The notes under the pieces are model-generated. The model was not told the origin of the DNA, ran no database searches, and saw nothing but the letters and a program-made list of their open reading frames with translations. Below, in pieces: positions 1 through 5,292 of a stretch of 5,292 bases of DNA (positions within the stretch are counted from its first letter, which is position 1; every line of letters starts with the position of its first letter). The stretch comes from Ignavibacteria bacterium (GTDB lineage Bacteria; Bacteroidota; Ignavibacteria; Ignavibacteriales; Ignavibacteriaceae), in assembly GCA_029863735.1 (NCBI GenBank), contig JAOTUT010000142.1, positions 1 to 5,292 of the forward strand, given 5' to 3'. The translations under genes and the position numbers were made by a program.

Positions 1-191
1 AGGTTATTAACCAAGAAGTAAAAGGAAGGGTAAGCCCAACCTCGCTTAATATGTCAATGAAAGATCAGTTGCACAGCCGGTACCGTGGAAAATATAACGG
101 GAAAATATCGGAGGATGGTAAAAATTTTTCCGGAACTTTTACTATGGACCTTGACGGCAAGAAATTTGCATTTAACCTGAAAAAAAAATAA
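1..191 (+). CDS. C-terminal fragment of an unidentified protein (5' end outside window)
   Basis: An open frame runs from the left edge (first full codon at base 3) to a TAA at 189-191, giving the last 62 residues of a protein whose start is not in the window. I do not recognise the family. The readable part is polar and rich in Lys, Gly, Asp and Phe. Its last half (from GKYNGKISEDGKNFSG onward) alternates short hydrophobic and polar stretches with Gly-Asp turns, which suggests antiparallel beta strands, and it ends in a Lys-rich tail (NLKKK). Such repeats occur at the ends of secreted or periplasmic beta-sheet proteins, but that is only an impression. Its coding nature is supported by the unbroken frame and by the ribosome binding site of the next gene lying right at its stop codon, as in an operon. 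The 12-base gap to the lipoprotein gene suggests co-transcription and perhaps a shared envelope role. Confidence 0.7.
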   Translation, partial: VINQEVKGRVSPTSLNMSMKDQLHSRYRGKYNGKISEDGKNFSGTFTMDLDGKKFAFNLKKK

Positions 192-197
192 AGGAAG
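191..197 (+). promoter_or_regulatory. Ribosome binding site of the PEGA lipoprotein gene
   Basis: The purine run AAGGAAG lies 6 bases before the ATG at 204 and overlaps the last base of the upstream TAA. It is the best Shine-Dalgarno match in the window, fixes the start at 204, and argues for translation from a transcript shared with the upstream gene. Confidence 0.65.
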
Positions 198-203
198 ACA
201 ACA

Positions 204-965
204 ATGAAAAAACTAATTCTTATACTAATAATTCCATTTTTAGGATTACTTATAACATCGTGCGATTCGACCGATGACCCGACGTCTCCTCCGGCAGTTA
301 CAGAAGGTGGTATCTATCTAACATCAAACCCTGCTGGCGCACAAATATGGGTAGATGGTGCTAACACAAATTTAATTACACCAGATACAGTATTAAATGT
401 TAACGAAGGTGTTCGAAATGTAACTTTAAAACTTCAGGATTATAAAGACACAACTTTTGCAATAAGTGTTACTGCTGAGCAAATTAGTATTGTAACTAAC
501 ATTGTAATGGTTACGAATATTATAACCACTTTGTACGGACCGGTAAAAATTTATGAAACTGCAGCACCCGATCCCATCACGGAACCGAGCGGCTTAGATC
601 TTTCAAGCGGAATGGCATACGGTGTCTCCTCAGCTAATAACGGACTTGTCGATATTTACTATTCAAGTAATGGTTTCCTTGTTCAGAGCGCCAATCTTTA
701 TCCTGGTCTTATAAGGGAAACAGATTTCTTTGTTGGATCCTCAATCAATTTATTTGACGGAGAAGATTCTCCTCTGGTTAGTTCCGGAACATGGACTAGC
801 AATATTGGTGATCGAGAAGCTAATTATGTGTTTCTTTATGATCATGACGGTAATTACTCCAAACTTAAAATAGTTAGCTGGGGTGGTGGTGTACCTGGTG
901 AACCGGCATGGGTTGAGGTACAATGGTATTATAACGAAACTCAACTTGACAATAGATTTGATTAA
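204..965 (+). CDS. PEGA-domain lipoprotein with an HmuY-like C-terminal region
   Basis: A 253-residue exported lipoprotein. Residues 1-20 form a type II signal peptide: MKK, a long Leu/Ile core, then the lipobox ITSC with the lipidated Cys at 20. A short Asp/Ser/Thr/Pro linker follows (21-34). Residues about 36-102 match a PEGA domain: SNPAGAQIWVDG, then TPDTV, then the EGVRNVTLKLQDYKD stretch, the usual order of S-P-x-G-A, V-D-G, T-P and G-x-x-x-V-x-L-x-x-x-x-Y. PEGA domains are small beta-sandwich modules found in surface and envelope proteins. Residues about 112-244 form a second beta-rich domain with SGLDLSSG, VDIYYSSNG and YDHDGNYSKLKIVSW followed by VEVQWYY. This resembles the HmuY family pattern (D-L-S-G, W-D-I-x-F, D-G-K-Y-x-K-L-x-I, V-x-F-x-Y), which binds heme in Porphyromonas and has unknown ligands elsewhere. 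The HmuY relation is my inference from pattern; the lipoprotein and PEGA calls are firmer. The gene follows the upstream fragment by 12 bases and ends at an intrinsic terminator. Confidence 0.87.
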   Translation: MKKLILILIIPFLGLLITSCDSTDDPTSPPAVTEGGIYLTSNPAGAQIWVDGANTNLITPDTVLNVNEGVRNVTLKLQDYKDTTFAISVTAEQISIVTNIVMVTNIITTLYGPVKIYETAAPDPITEPSGLDLSSGMAYGVSSANNGLVDIYYSSNGFLVQSANLYPGLIRETDFFVGSSINLFDGEDSPLVSSGTWTSNIGDREANYVFLYDHDGNYSKLKIVSWGGGVPGEPAWVEVQWYYNETQLDNRFD

Positions 966-990
966 TAATTTGAAATTTAACCAATTTAGA

Positions 991-1019
991 ACCCTCATCT
1001 TTTACGGTGAGGGTTTTTT
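991..1019 (+). terminator. Rho-independent terminator after the lipoprotein gene
   Basis: ACCCTCATC (991-999) pairs with GGTGAGGGT (1006-1014) through nine base pairs, one of them T-G, around a 6-base loop. A run of six T follows (1014-1019), then a further T4 after one A. It sits 25 bases after the lipoprotein stop and is clearly oriented for the + strand. The T run overlaps the stop codon (1018-1020) of the convergent transporter gene. On the - strand the hairpin is also present just past that gene's stop, but it is followed by TCTAAATTGG rather than a U run, so it would end the leftward transcript poorly unless another mechanism helps. Confidence 0.88.
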
Positions 1020-1905
1020 ATTTTCTAAGTTTCAACTGAACCAGTAATGCACCGGAAGCGGCGATCAACATTCCAATTCCTTCCTGAAGTGAGATTGCTT
1101 CACCAAGAAATATCCATGCAAGTATTGCAATTTGAATAAGCATGGTGCCGTTAATTATGCTGGACTCCATTGCCGAGAGAGTTCGAAGAGTAAAATTCCA
1201 GATTGTAAAAGCAAGTGCGGTATTAATTATTGCAAGCCAAAGAAGATAAAATACATTTTGAAAACTAATTGGGGGTAATCCCTGTATTGTTATTCCACTG
1301 ATAAGAAGGATTATAGAACCTACACCCATACTAACAATTGTAACTACAACAGGATTTATTTTTGCTTCGCGATTTATACTTCTGCCTAAAACTGAGGAAG
1401 AAGAATTAGCGAGGACACCGATCGTCATAATAATCAAACCAATCTCCTGATTGTCACTTAATGCAATAGGATAAAAGTAAGTAAGTATTCCTGCAATAAA
1501 TAATATTACTCCAATCCATTGAAGTCTTGTAGGAAATTCTTTAATTAAAACGATTGCCAACACTACTACAACTAATGGAGTAAAGTTGAGCCACAGACTA
1601 ACTGTTACTGCAGGTAGAAACAACAATCCACCAAACATTGCGCCCTGAGTTATTGCAATGAACAGTAATCCATATATAAAAAGTTTTACCCAGTCACCCC
1701 GCTTAAGCTTTTTTATTTCATCACTGTTCTTTTTTGTGAACGCAAACGGCAGAAGGCAAACAAATGCAATTGTATAACGGAGTCCTGCGAAAGTGAGTGG
1801 TGGAATTTCAGCGAGTCCAATTTTTATTATCACGAATGAAGTTGACCAAAGGAAGGTAACTAAAAGTGCAAGTAGGATTGCTTTCAGGTGTGAGTGGCTA
1901 TTCAC
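1018..1905 (-). CDS. EamA/DMT-family transporter, 10 TM
   Basis: A 295-residue inner-membrane protein of the drug/metabolite transporter superfamily, the usual length for the two-repeat EamA type. Ten hydrophobic segments can be read at about 7-27, 35-56, 73-93, 96-120, 125-146, 155-175, 185-206, 217-237, 244-267 and 273-292. They form two EamA repeats (about 9-144 and 155-292). Typical features are FLWSTSFVIIKIG in the first helix, the Ala/Gly/Leu-rich helices, and the closing LGEAISLQEGIGMLIAASG pattern, which matches the L-G-E-x-x-x-x-x-x-x-G-x-x-L-I-x-x-G consensus of the second repeat. Members export amino acids, nucleosides or other metabolites; the substrate cannot be read here. The start is a GTG at 1905-1903: an in-frame stop lies two codons upstream (1911-1909), and no other Met occurs before the first helix. 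A weak AGGG lies about 7 bases before it. It follows the glycosyltransferase gene by 25 bases and is probably its operon partner. Confidence 0.9.
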   Translation of the reverse strand: MNSHSHLKAILLALLVTFLWSTSFVIIKIGLAEIPPLTFAGLRYTIAFVCLLPFAFTKKNSDEIKKLKRGDWVKLFIYGLLFIAITQGAMFGGLLFLPAVTVSLWLNFTPLVVVVLAIVLIKEFPTRLQWIGVILFIAGILTYFYPIALSDNQEIGLIIMTIGVLANSSSSVLGRSINREAKINPVVVTIVSMGVGSIILLISGITIQGLPPISFQNVFYLLWLAIINTALAFTIWNFTLRTLSAMESSIINGTMLIQIAILAWIFLGEAISLQEGIGMLIAASGALLVQLKLRK

Positions 1906-1930
1906 TAGTTAACCCTAATAATGTACAGTG

Positions 1931-2971
1931 TTAATTCGTTAATCCAGATTTTATTAAAAAAGATTTCGCTCTTTGATAAACTTTCTCACTATCAATTCCT
2001 TTTTTTCCGCTAAAATCACAAATGTGCGGATCACCCGGACAAACATTTGAGCAGTACTTTTCTTCGGGTAGAATTATTTCTGATTTGTTGCCCAGTGGTC
2101 CCCAAAGTTTGGGCGAACAGGCTGGTAACGGACAAAACATTGATATCGTCGGAACTTTCAGGGCTGCACAAATGTGCATGGGTCCAGTGCTCGCAGAAAC
2201 CAGCACATCCAAAACACTGAAATTAATTATTGATTCTCTAAGAGATAAACCTTTGTTAGGATAAATGACATCCCTGATATTTTTTATTTCTTCCGGTGGA
2301 TTATTATCTGTAACAACAACACGAATATGCTTTTCATTGGATAAACGAACAATCAATTTTTTATACTCTTCAACCGTTAAGTTGGGTGAAGACTTTCCAC
2401 TTGTTGTATTTATTCCAACCAAGCGTTCAGCGTTTGGGGCAAGATTCTTTTTTATTTCATCTTTCTTCAAAATTTCATCTTTGGATAGGAATATTTCCGG
2501 CTCCATACTCTTCGGTTCAATTCCGATTTTTCTTACCATATCAAGAGAGTAATCTGCCTCGTGTCGAAGAGGAACATATTTTTTGCGGTCAACATATTTT
2601 GAGAAACTTAGAAACTGATAGAGTTTGTGCCCAACGCCAATGCGATTAGCGATTCCGCTAAAGAAGAGAACCCAATTTAATCTTTCATTTGGTAGCAACA
2701 TGAAGGCGTAATTGAATTTAAACTGTCTGATTTCTTTTACTAACGGCCAGAAGGATTTTGCAGTTTTATTATCTTCTTCATTGTATAAAATTATTTCATC
2801 AACGTAAGGATTGTTTAGATAAATATCCCTTGTATATTTTTTAACCAGAACAGATACAAAACTATCGGGGTGAGCTTTTTTTATTTCGTCAGGAATTGGC
2901 GTTGAAAGCACTACATCACCAATCCTGTCGATTCTTGCAACTAATATTCTGAGCTGTTTCTGTTTATTCAA
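1931..2971 (-). CDS. Glycosyltransferase family 9 protein (ADP-heptose:LPS heptosyltransferase-like)
   Basis: A 346-residue cytoplasmic GT-B enzyme of the family that adds heptose, or a related sugar, from an ADP-sugar to lipopolysaccharide core or other envelope glycans. The N-terminal Rossmann-like domain opens with ILVARIDRIGDVVLSTPI (9-26), the family's acceptor-side motif; Asp19 aligns with the proposed catalytic base of WaaC. The C-terminal donor domain has VGINTTSGKSSPNLTVEEY (185-203) and STGPMHICAALKVPTISMF (261-279), the family's T-G-P-x-H-x-A-A-A donor motif. The usual Asp before T-G is Ser261, a variant that I believe also occurs in other members. Six Cys cluster in the C-terminal part (268, 280, 285, 307, 311, 318), including CPLPAC and CSNVC-x6-C; a Cys-rich tail is common in GT9 proteins. 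The start is taken as TTG at 2971-2969: an in-frame stop lies upstream (2995-2993), and no ATG or GTG precedes the essential N-terminal motif. The specific sugar and acceptor are unknown, and no other LPS gene is visible. Confidence 0.88.
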   Translation of the reverse strand: MNKQKQLRILVARIDRIGDVVLSTPIPDEIKKAHPDSFVSVLVKKYTRDIYLNNPYVDEIILYNEEDNKTAKSFWPLVKEIRQFKFNYAFMLLPNERLNWVLFFSGIANRIGVGHKLYQFLSFSKYVDRKKYVPLRHEADYSLDMVRKIGIEPKSMEPEIFLSKDEILKKDEIKKNLAPNAERLVGINTTSGKSSPNLTVEEYKKLIVRLSNEKHIRVVVTDNNPPEEIKNIRDVIYPNKGLSLRESIINFSVLDVLVSASTGPMHICAALKVPTISMFCPLPACSPKLWGPLGNKSEIILPEEKYCSNVCPGDPHICDFSGKKGIDSEKVYQRAKSFLIKSGLTN

Positions 2972-2991
2972 TTTGTCTACTAAGCTGCTGA

Positions 2992-2997
2992 ATTATA
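2992..2997 (-). promoter_or_regulatory. Candidate -10 box for the glycosyltransferase-transporter operon
   Basis: Read on the - strand this is TATAAT, about 20 bases before the TTG start at 2971. No good -35 box sits 16-18 bases further upstream; the nearest is TTAACA (3023-3018) at a 20-base spacing. A second candidate, TACTTTAT (3030-3023), resembles a Bacteroidota TAnnTTTG element. Neither is decisive. Confidence 0.3.
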
Positions 2998-3045
2998 ACT
3001 AAATAAAAACAGTTATTTGTTAATAAAGTATTTTCTTTGTTTAAA

Positions 3046-3051
3046 TATAAT
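3046..3051 (+). promoter_or_regulatory. Candidate -10 box for the symporter gene
   Basis: This is an exact TATAAT on the + strand, about 57 bases before the ATG at 3109. No -35 box at normal spacing is evident; TTGTTA at 3017-3022 is 23 bases away. In such AT-rich DNA the match may be chance. Confidence 0.25.
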
Positions 3052-3072
3052 TCAATTCTCCAAATCATTTTG

Positions 3073-3080
3073 TATCTTTA
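3073..3080 (+). promoter_or_regulatory. Alternative Bacteroidota-type -7 element for the symporter gene
   Basis: TATCTTTA matches the Bacteroidota primary-sigma consensus TAnnTTTG at five of six fixed positions. It would place the transcript start near 3087, with a short leader of about 22 bases. No TTTG -33 element is found at the expected distance, so the call is weak. It competes with the TATAAT at 3046. Confidence 0.3.
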
Positions 3081-3108
3081 AATAAAATCCGTACTGATCT
3101 GGACAATC

Positions 3109-4689
3109 ATGCAATTCAATCTTGATGTAATAGACATAATAATATTAGTAGCTTATCTTGTTTTTATTCTTTGGCGGGGATTCAGTTACGTTAAAACTCA
3201 TGATAATGCAGAAGACTACTTTCTTGCAGGACGTTCACTTGTTTGGCCATTAGTAGGGCTTTCACTTTTTGCATCGAACATGTCAAGCAGTTCCCTCGTT
3301 GGTTTGGCAGGCAGCGGATATGAAACCGGAATTTCGGTTTATAGTTATGAGTGGATGGCTGCTGTAGTATTAATAATCTTTGCTATCTTCTTTCTTCCTT
3401 TCTATCTGAAGACCAAAGTTTATACGATGCCGGAGTTCCTTGAAAAAAGATATGATTCAAAAGCAAGGTATTATTTCTCTGCACTCACAATCATTGGCAA
3501 CATCGGTATTGATTCAGCAGCAACACTTTACGCAGGTGCGTTGGTTATTCAAATAATATTTCCTCAGTTTGAATTATGGCAGTCCATATTCGCTCTTGCA
3601 GTCATATCAGGTTTATATACTATTGCAGGAGGACTAAAAGCAGTTGTATTCACTGATGCTTTCCAGGCTGTTATACTGTTAATCGGTTCGATTATAATTA
3701 CAATTCTTGCATTTATCAAAGTCGGTTCATGGGATGCTGTATTTGATGTAACACCACTACGGCATTTTAGCATAATACAGCCGGTAAATGATGAATTTCT
3801 TCCCTGGCCAGGTTTATTTACCGGAGTGCTTCTTCTCGGATTTTATTTTTGGGCAACAAACCAGTTTATTGTTCAGCGTGCATTGGGAGCTAAGGATAAA
3901 AAACACGGACAATGGGGAGCTTTATTTGCAGGTTTGCTAAAGCTGACCGTCCTGTTTATAATGGTTTTCCCCGGAATATTTGCAAGAGTTTTGTATCCCG
4001 ATATCGAAAAAGCTAATCTCGTTTATCCAACTTTGTTATTTGATCTTCTCCCTGCAGGTTTATTGGGATTAGTATTGGCAGGACTTCTTGCTGCAATGAT
4101 GTCCAGTATAGATTCAGCATTGAATTCAGCTTCAACTCTCGTTACGATGGATTTTGTAAACAAACTTAAACCAAATATTTCGAGCGAAGGGTTAATGTGG
4201 ACTGGTCGGCTGGTGACTTTTGTATTTATGATTCTTTCCGCGATTTGGGCTCCGCAGATTGATAAATTCCCAACACTCTGGGAATACCTTCAGAATGCAC
4301 TTTCATATATTGCACCACCGATTGTTGCTTTGTTTGTGGTAGGAGTTTTCTGGAGGAGAGCAAATCATCAGGGCGCTCTGGCTGCAATCGTTACAGGCGT
4401 TCTGGGTTCAGTAATCTTTCTGATTGCATCAAACACGAACTTAATTCCACAAATACATTTTCTTTACACCACCGGAATTTTGTTTTTGATTTGCACATTC
4501 AGCATAGTTGTAGTTAGCCTATTAACACCACCACCAGCCGAGGAAAAAATAAAAGACATCACCTGGTCAGCTAAAGTTTTTCAAAATGAAACTAAGGAAT
4601 TAAACCATCTCCCTTTCTATAAAAATTACAGGGTGCAAGCAGTAGCATTAATGGTACTGCTAATAGTAATTCTTGTAATCTTCAGGTAG
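3109..4689 (+). CDS. Sodium:solute symporter (SSS/SLC5 family, vSGLT-like)
   Basis: A 526-residue inner-membrane protein that should use the sodium gradient to import a small organic solute. About 14 hydrophobic helices are readable (near 5-23, 43-66, 74-100, 121-150, 157-176, 179-202, 234-254, 270-293, 316-345, 362-381, 393-415, 421-440, 448-472, 506-525), the topology of Vibrio vSGLT. Family signatures are EDYFLAGRSL (35-44), SGYETGISVYSYEWM (69-83), YTMPEFLEKRY (105-115), GGLKAVVFTD (174-183) and NQFIVQRALGAK (251-262). Aligned by eye to vSGLT from memory, the Na2-site residues are kept (Ala55, Ala329, Ser332, Ser333). Of the sugar contacts, Glu81, Lys278 and Gln395 match vSGLT Glu88, Lys294 and Gln428. 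Gln69, Ser91 and Asn260 are replaced by Ser62, Ala84 and Gly244, and the gating Tyr263 by Phe247. A sugar or sugar-like substrate is plausible, but galactose specificity should not be assumed. The ATG start has only a weak GGA 5 bases before it, but it places the first helix correctly. The gene stands alone on its strand here and converges with the reductase gene. Confidence 0.92.
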   Translation: MQFNLDVIDIIILVAYLVFILWRGFSYVKTHDNAEDYFLAGRSLVWPLVGLSLFASNMSSSSLVGLAGSGYETGISVYSYEWMAAVVLIIFAIFFLPFYLKTKVYTMPEFLEKRYDSKARYYFSALTIIGNIGIDSAATLYAGALVIQIIFPQFELWQSIFALAVISGLYTIAGGLKAVVFTDAFQAVILLIGSIIITILAFIKVGSWDAVFDVTPLRHFSIIQPVNDEFLPWPGLFTGVLLLGFYFWATNQFIVQRALGAKDKKHGQWGALFAGLLKLTVLFIMVFPGIFARVLYPDIEKANLVYPTLLFDLLPAGLLGLVLAGLLAAMMSSIDSALNSASTLVTMDFVNKLKPNISSEGLMWTGRLVTFVFMILSAIWAPQIDKFPTLWEYLQNALSYIAPPIVALFVVGVFWRRANHQGALAAIVTGVLGSVIFLIASNTNLIPQIHFLYTTGILFLICTFSIVVVSLLTPPPAEEKIKDITWSAKVFQNETKELNHLPFYKNYRVQAVALMVLLIVILVIFR

Positions 4690-4706
4690 TCAAAGTTTTC
4701 AGGAAC

Positions 4707-5292
4707 TTAATGTTTATGATGATTATCTATCTTATCATATGTCCCTCCAAATACAAGATCACGAACATATTCACCATTCAAGAAGGTGTGAGGAAAACCT
4801 AAATCAATTTTACTTGCTTCGTTCAGTTTGTTCAGCTGTTCTTCATTTAAGCTGAATTTCAAACAATCAAGATTATCTTTTACCTGTTCTTTTGTTTTGG
4901 CACCTATAATTGGAATAATTACTCCAGGCTGCTGCCTGACCCAGTTTATCGCAACCTGCGATGGAGAACAACCGATTTCATCAGAAATTTTAATAACCTG
5001 TTCTGCAATCACCAACTCATTATCTTTAACAGATTTGTTCATCTGTGCTCTTCCCTGTTCATCTTTGTTGCGGTTATATTTTCCCGAAAGAATTCCACCA
5101 CCGAGGACTGCCCAGGGTATAACTGCTATATCAAGCTTTCGAGCCATGGGAAGAAGTTCGCGCTCAACAGCTCTGTCAACTAAACTGTATTTAATCTGAA
5201 GACCTGCAAACTGTGTCCATCCCCTGAGTTCTGCAATTGTATTCATCCGCGAAACAATCCATGCATGTGTATTGGAAATACCTATATAAAGA
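4707..5292 (-). CDS. Aldo/keto reductase, C-terminal part (N-terminus beyond right edge)
   Basis: The frame is open from the right edge (first full codon 5291-5289) to a TAA at 4709-4707, giving 194 residues with no start inside the window. The Met at 5246-5244 is internal: the 15 residues before it, LYIGISNTHAWIVSR, continue the family pattern. This is the second half of the NAD(P)H-dependent aldo/keto reductase (beta/alpha)8 barrel. Recognisable parts are GISN at the end of a core strand, GWTQFAGLQIKYSLVDR with the cofactor-side Gln, ERELLPMARKLDIAVIPWAVLGGGILSGKY, and IPIIGAKTKEQVKDNLDCL, the loop that holds the adenine ribose of NADP(H) in this family. The catalytic Asp-Tyr-Lys-His tetrad would lie upstream, outside the window, and cannot be checked. 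Family members are usually about 310-350 residues, so roughly 120-150 are missing. The substrate is unknown; the pattern resembles the bacterial YghZ/potassium-channel-beta-like or general-stress AKR types. The protein ends in an unusual His-rich tail, NHHKH. Confidence 0.93.
   Translation of the reverse strand, partial: LYIGISNTHAWIVSRMNTIAELRGWTQFAGLQIKYSLVDRAVERELLPMARKLDIAVIPWAVLGGGILSGKYNRNKDEQGRAQMNKSVKDNELVIAEQVIKISDEIGCSPSQVAINWVRQQPGVIIPIIGAKTKEQVKDNLDCLKFSLNEEQLNKLNEASKIDLGFPHTFLNGEYVRDLVFGGTYDKIDNHHKH

Larger units (their letters stand above)
2972..3108. promoter_or_regulatory. Divergent intergenic region between the glycosyltransferase and symporter genes
   Basis: This 137-base, very AT-rich stretch separates two divergently transcribed genes, so it should hold promoters for both. 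No gene, RNA or terminator is visible in it. A small dyad lies near its left end: ATAACT (2995-3000) and AGTTAT (3011-3016), a perfect 6-base inverted repeat around 10 bases. It could be an operator half-site pair or chance in AT-rich DNA. Confidence 0.6.

Noticed and set aside
750..998. Open frame of 82 codons on the - strand inside the lipoprotein gene
   Set aside because: It is antisense to a well-supported gene, has no family-like motifs, and overlaps the terminator hairpin; best seen as a shadow frame.
2022..2649. Three + strand open frames across the glycosyltransferase gene
   Set aside because: They lie opposite the conserved GT9 coding sequence, overlap each other in part, and show no recognisable domain.
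2280..3060. Possible CRISPR, tandem repeat or mobile element boundary
   Set aside because: Reading this stretch and the rest of the window I saw no spaced direct repeats, terminal inverted repeats or transposase-like sequence; the apparent T-rich repetition is just AT-rich composition.
3564..3773. Short - strand open frame inside the symporter gene
   Set aside because: It is opposite conserved transmembrane coding sequence and has no supporting features.
4828..5199. Open frame of 123 codons on the + strand with many Cys and Ser
   Set aside because: It is the antisense of the aldo/keto reductase, and its composition reflects the complementary strand of that gene.
5244..5246. Met codon as the start of a short 179-residue reductase
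   Set aside because: The frame stays open to the window edge, and the preceding residues (GISNTHAW) are conserved family sequence, so the gene is cut by the window rather than short.

Overview
The window is AT-rich bacterial chromosome with ordinary housekeeping and accessory metabolism genes on both strands. The best guess for the source is the Bacteroidota/Ignavibacteriota side of the tree. That rests on three things: a PEGA-domain lipoprotein with a C-terminal half that resembles HmuY-type proteins, a vSGLT-like sodium symporter, and weak ribosome binding sites with GTG and TTG starts and a TATCTTTA element that resembles the Bacteroidota -7 box. This is an inference from sequence style; no phylogenetic marker gene is present.

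Layout, left to right. (1) Bases 1-191 hold the C-terminal end of a protein of unknown function on the + strand. It is followed after 12 bases by a PEGA-domain lipoprotein (204-965, +), probably in the same transcript, which ends at a clear intrinsic terminator (991-1019). (2) On the - strand, a family-9 glycosyltransferase of the heptosyltransferase type (2971-1931) is followed after 25 bases by a 10-TM EamA/DMT transporter (1905-1018). These two look like one operon running leftward into the lipoprotein terminator. (3) An AT-rich 137-base divergent intergenic region (2972-3108) carries candidate promoters for both directions. (4) A 14-TM sodium:solute symporter related to vSGLT/SLC5 (3109-4689, +) converges on (5) an aldo/keto reductase (from beyond the right edge down to 4707, -), whose N-terminal part lies outside the window. 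Only 17 bases separate their stop codons.

The genes do not form one obvious pathway. The glycosyltransferase fits envelope polysaccharide or LPS-type glycan assembly. The lipoprotein is likely surface or periplasmic. The symporter brings in a small solute, by family a sugar or similar, using the sodium gradient. The reductase acts on an unknown carbonyl substrate. I found no CRISPR array, mobile element, tRNA, rRNA, riboswitch or clear novel system. The most notable points are the PEGA plus HmuY-like architecture of the lipoprotein and the altered sugar-contact positions of the symporter.
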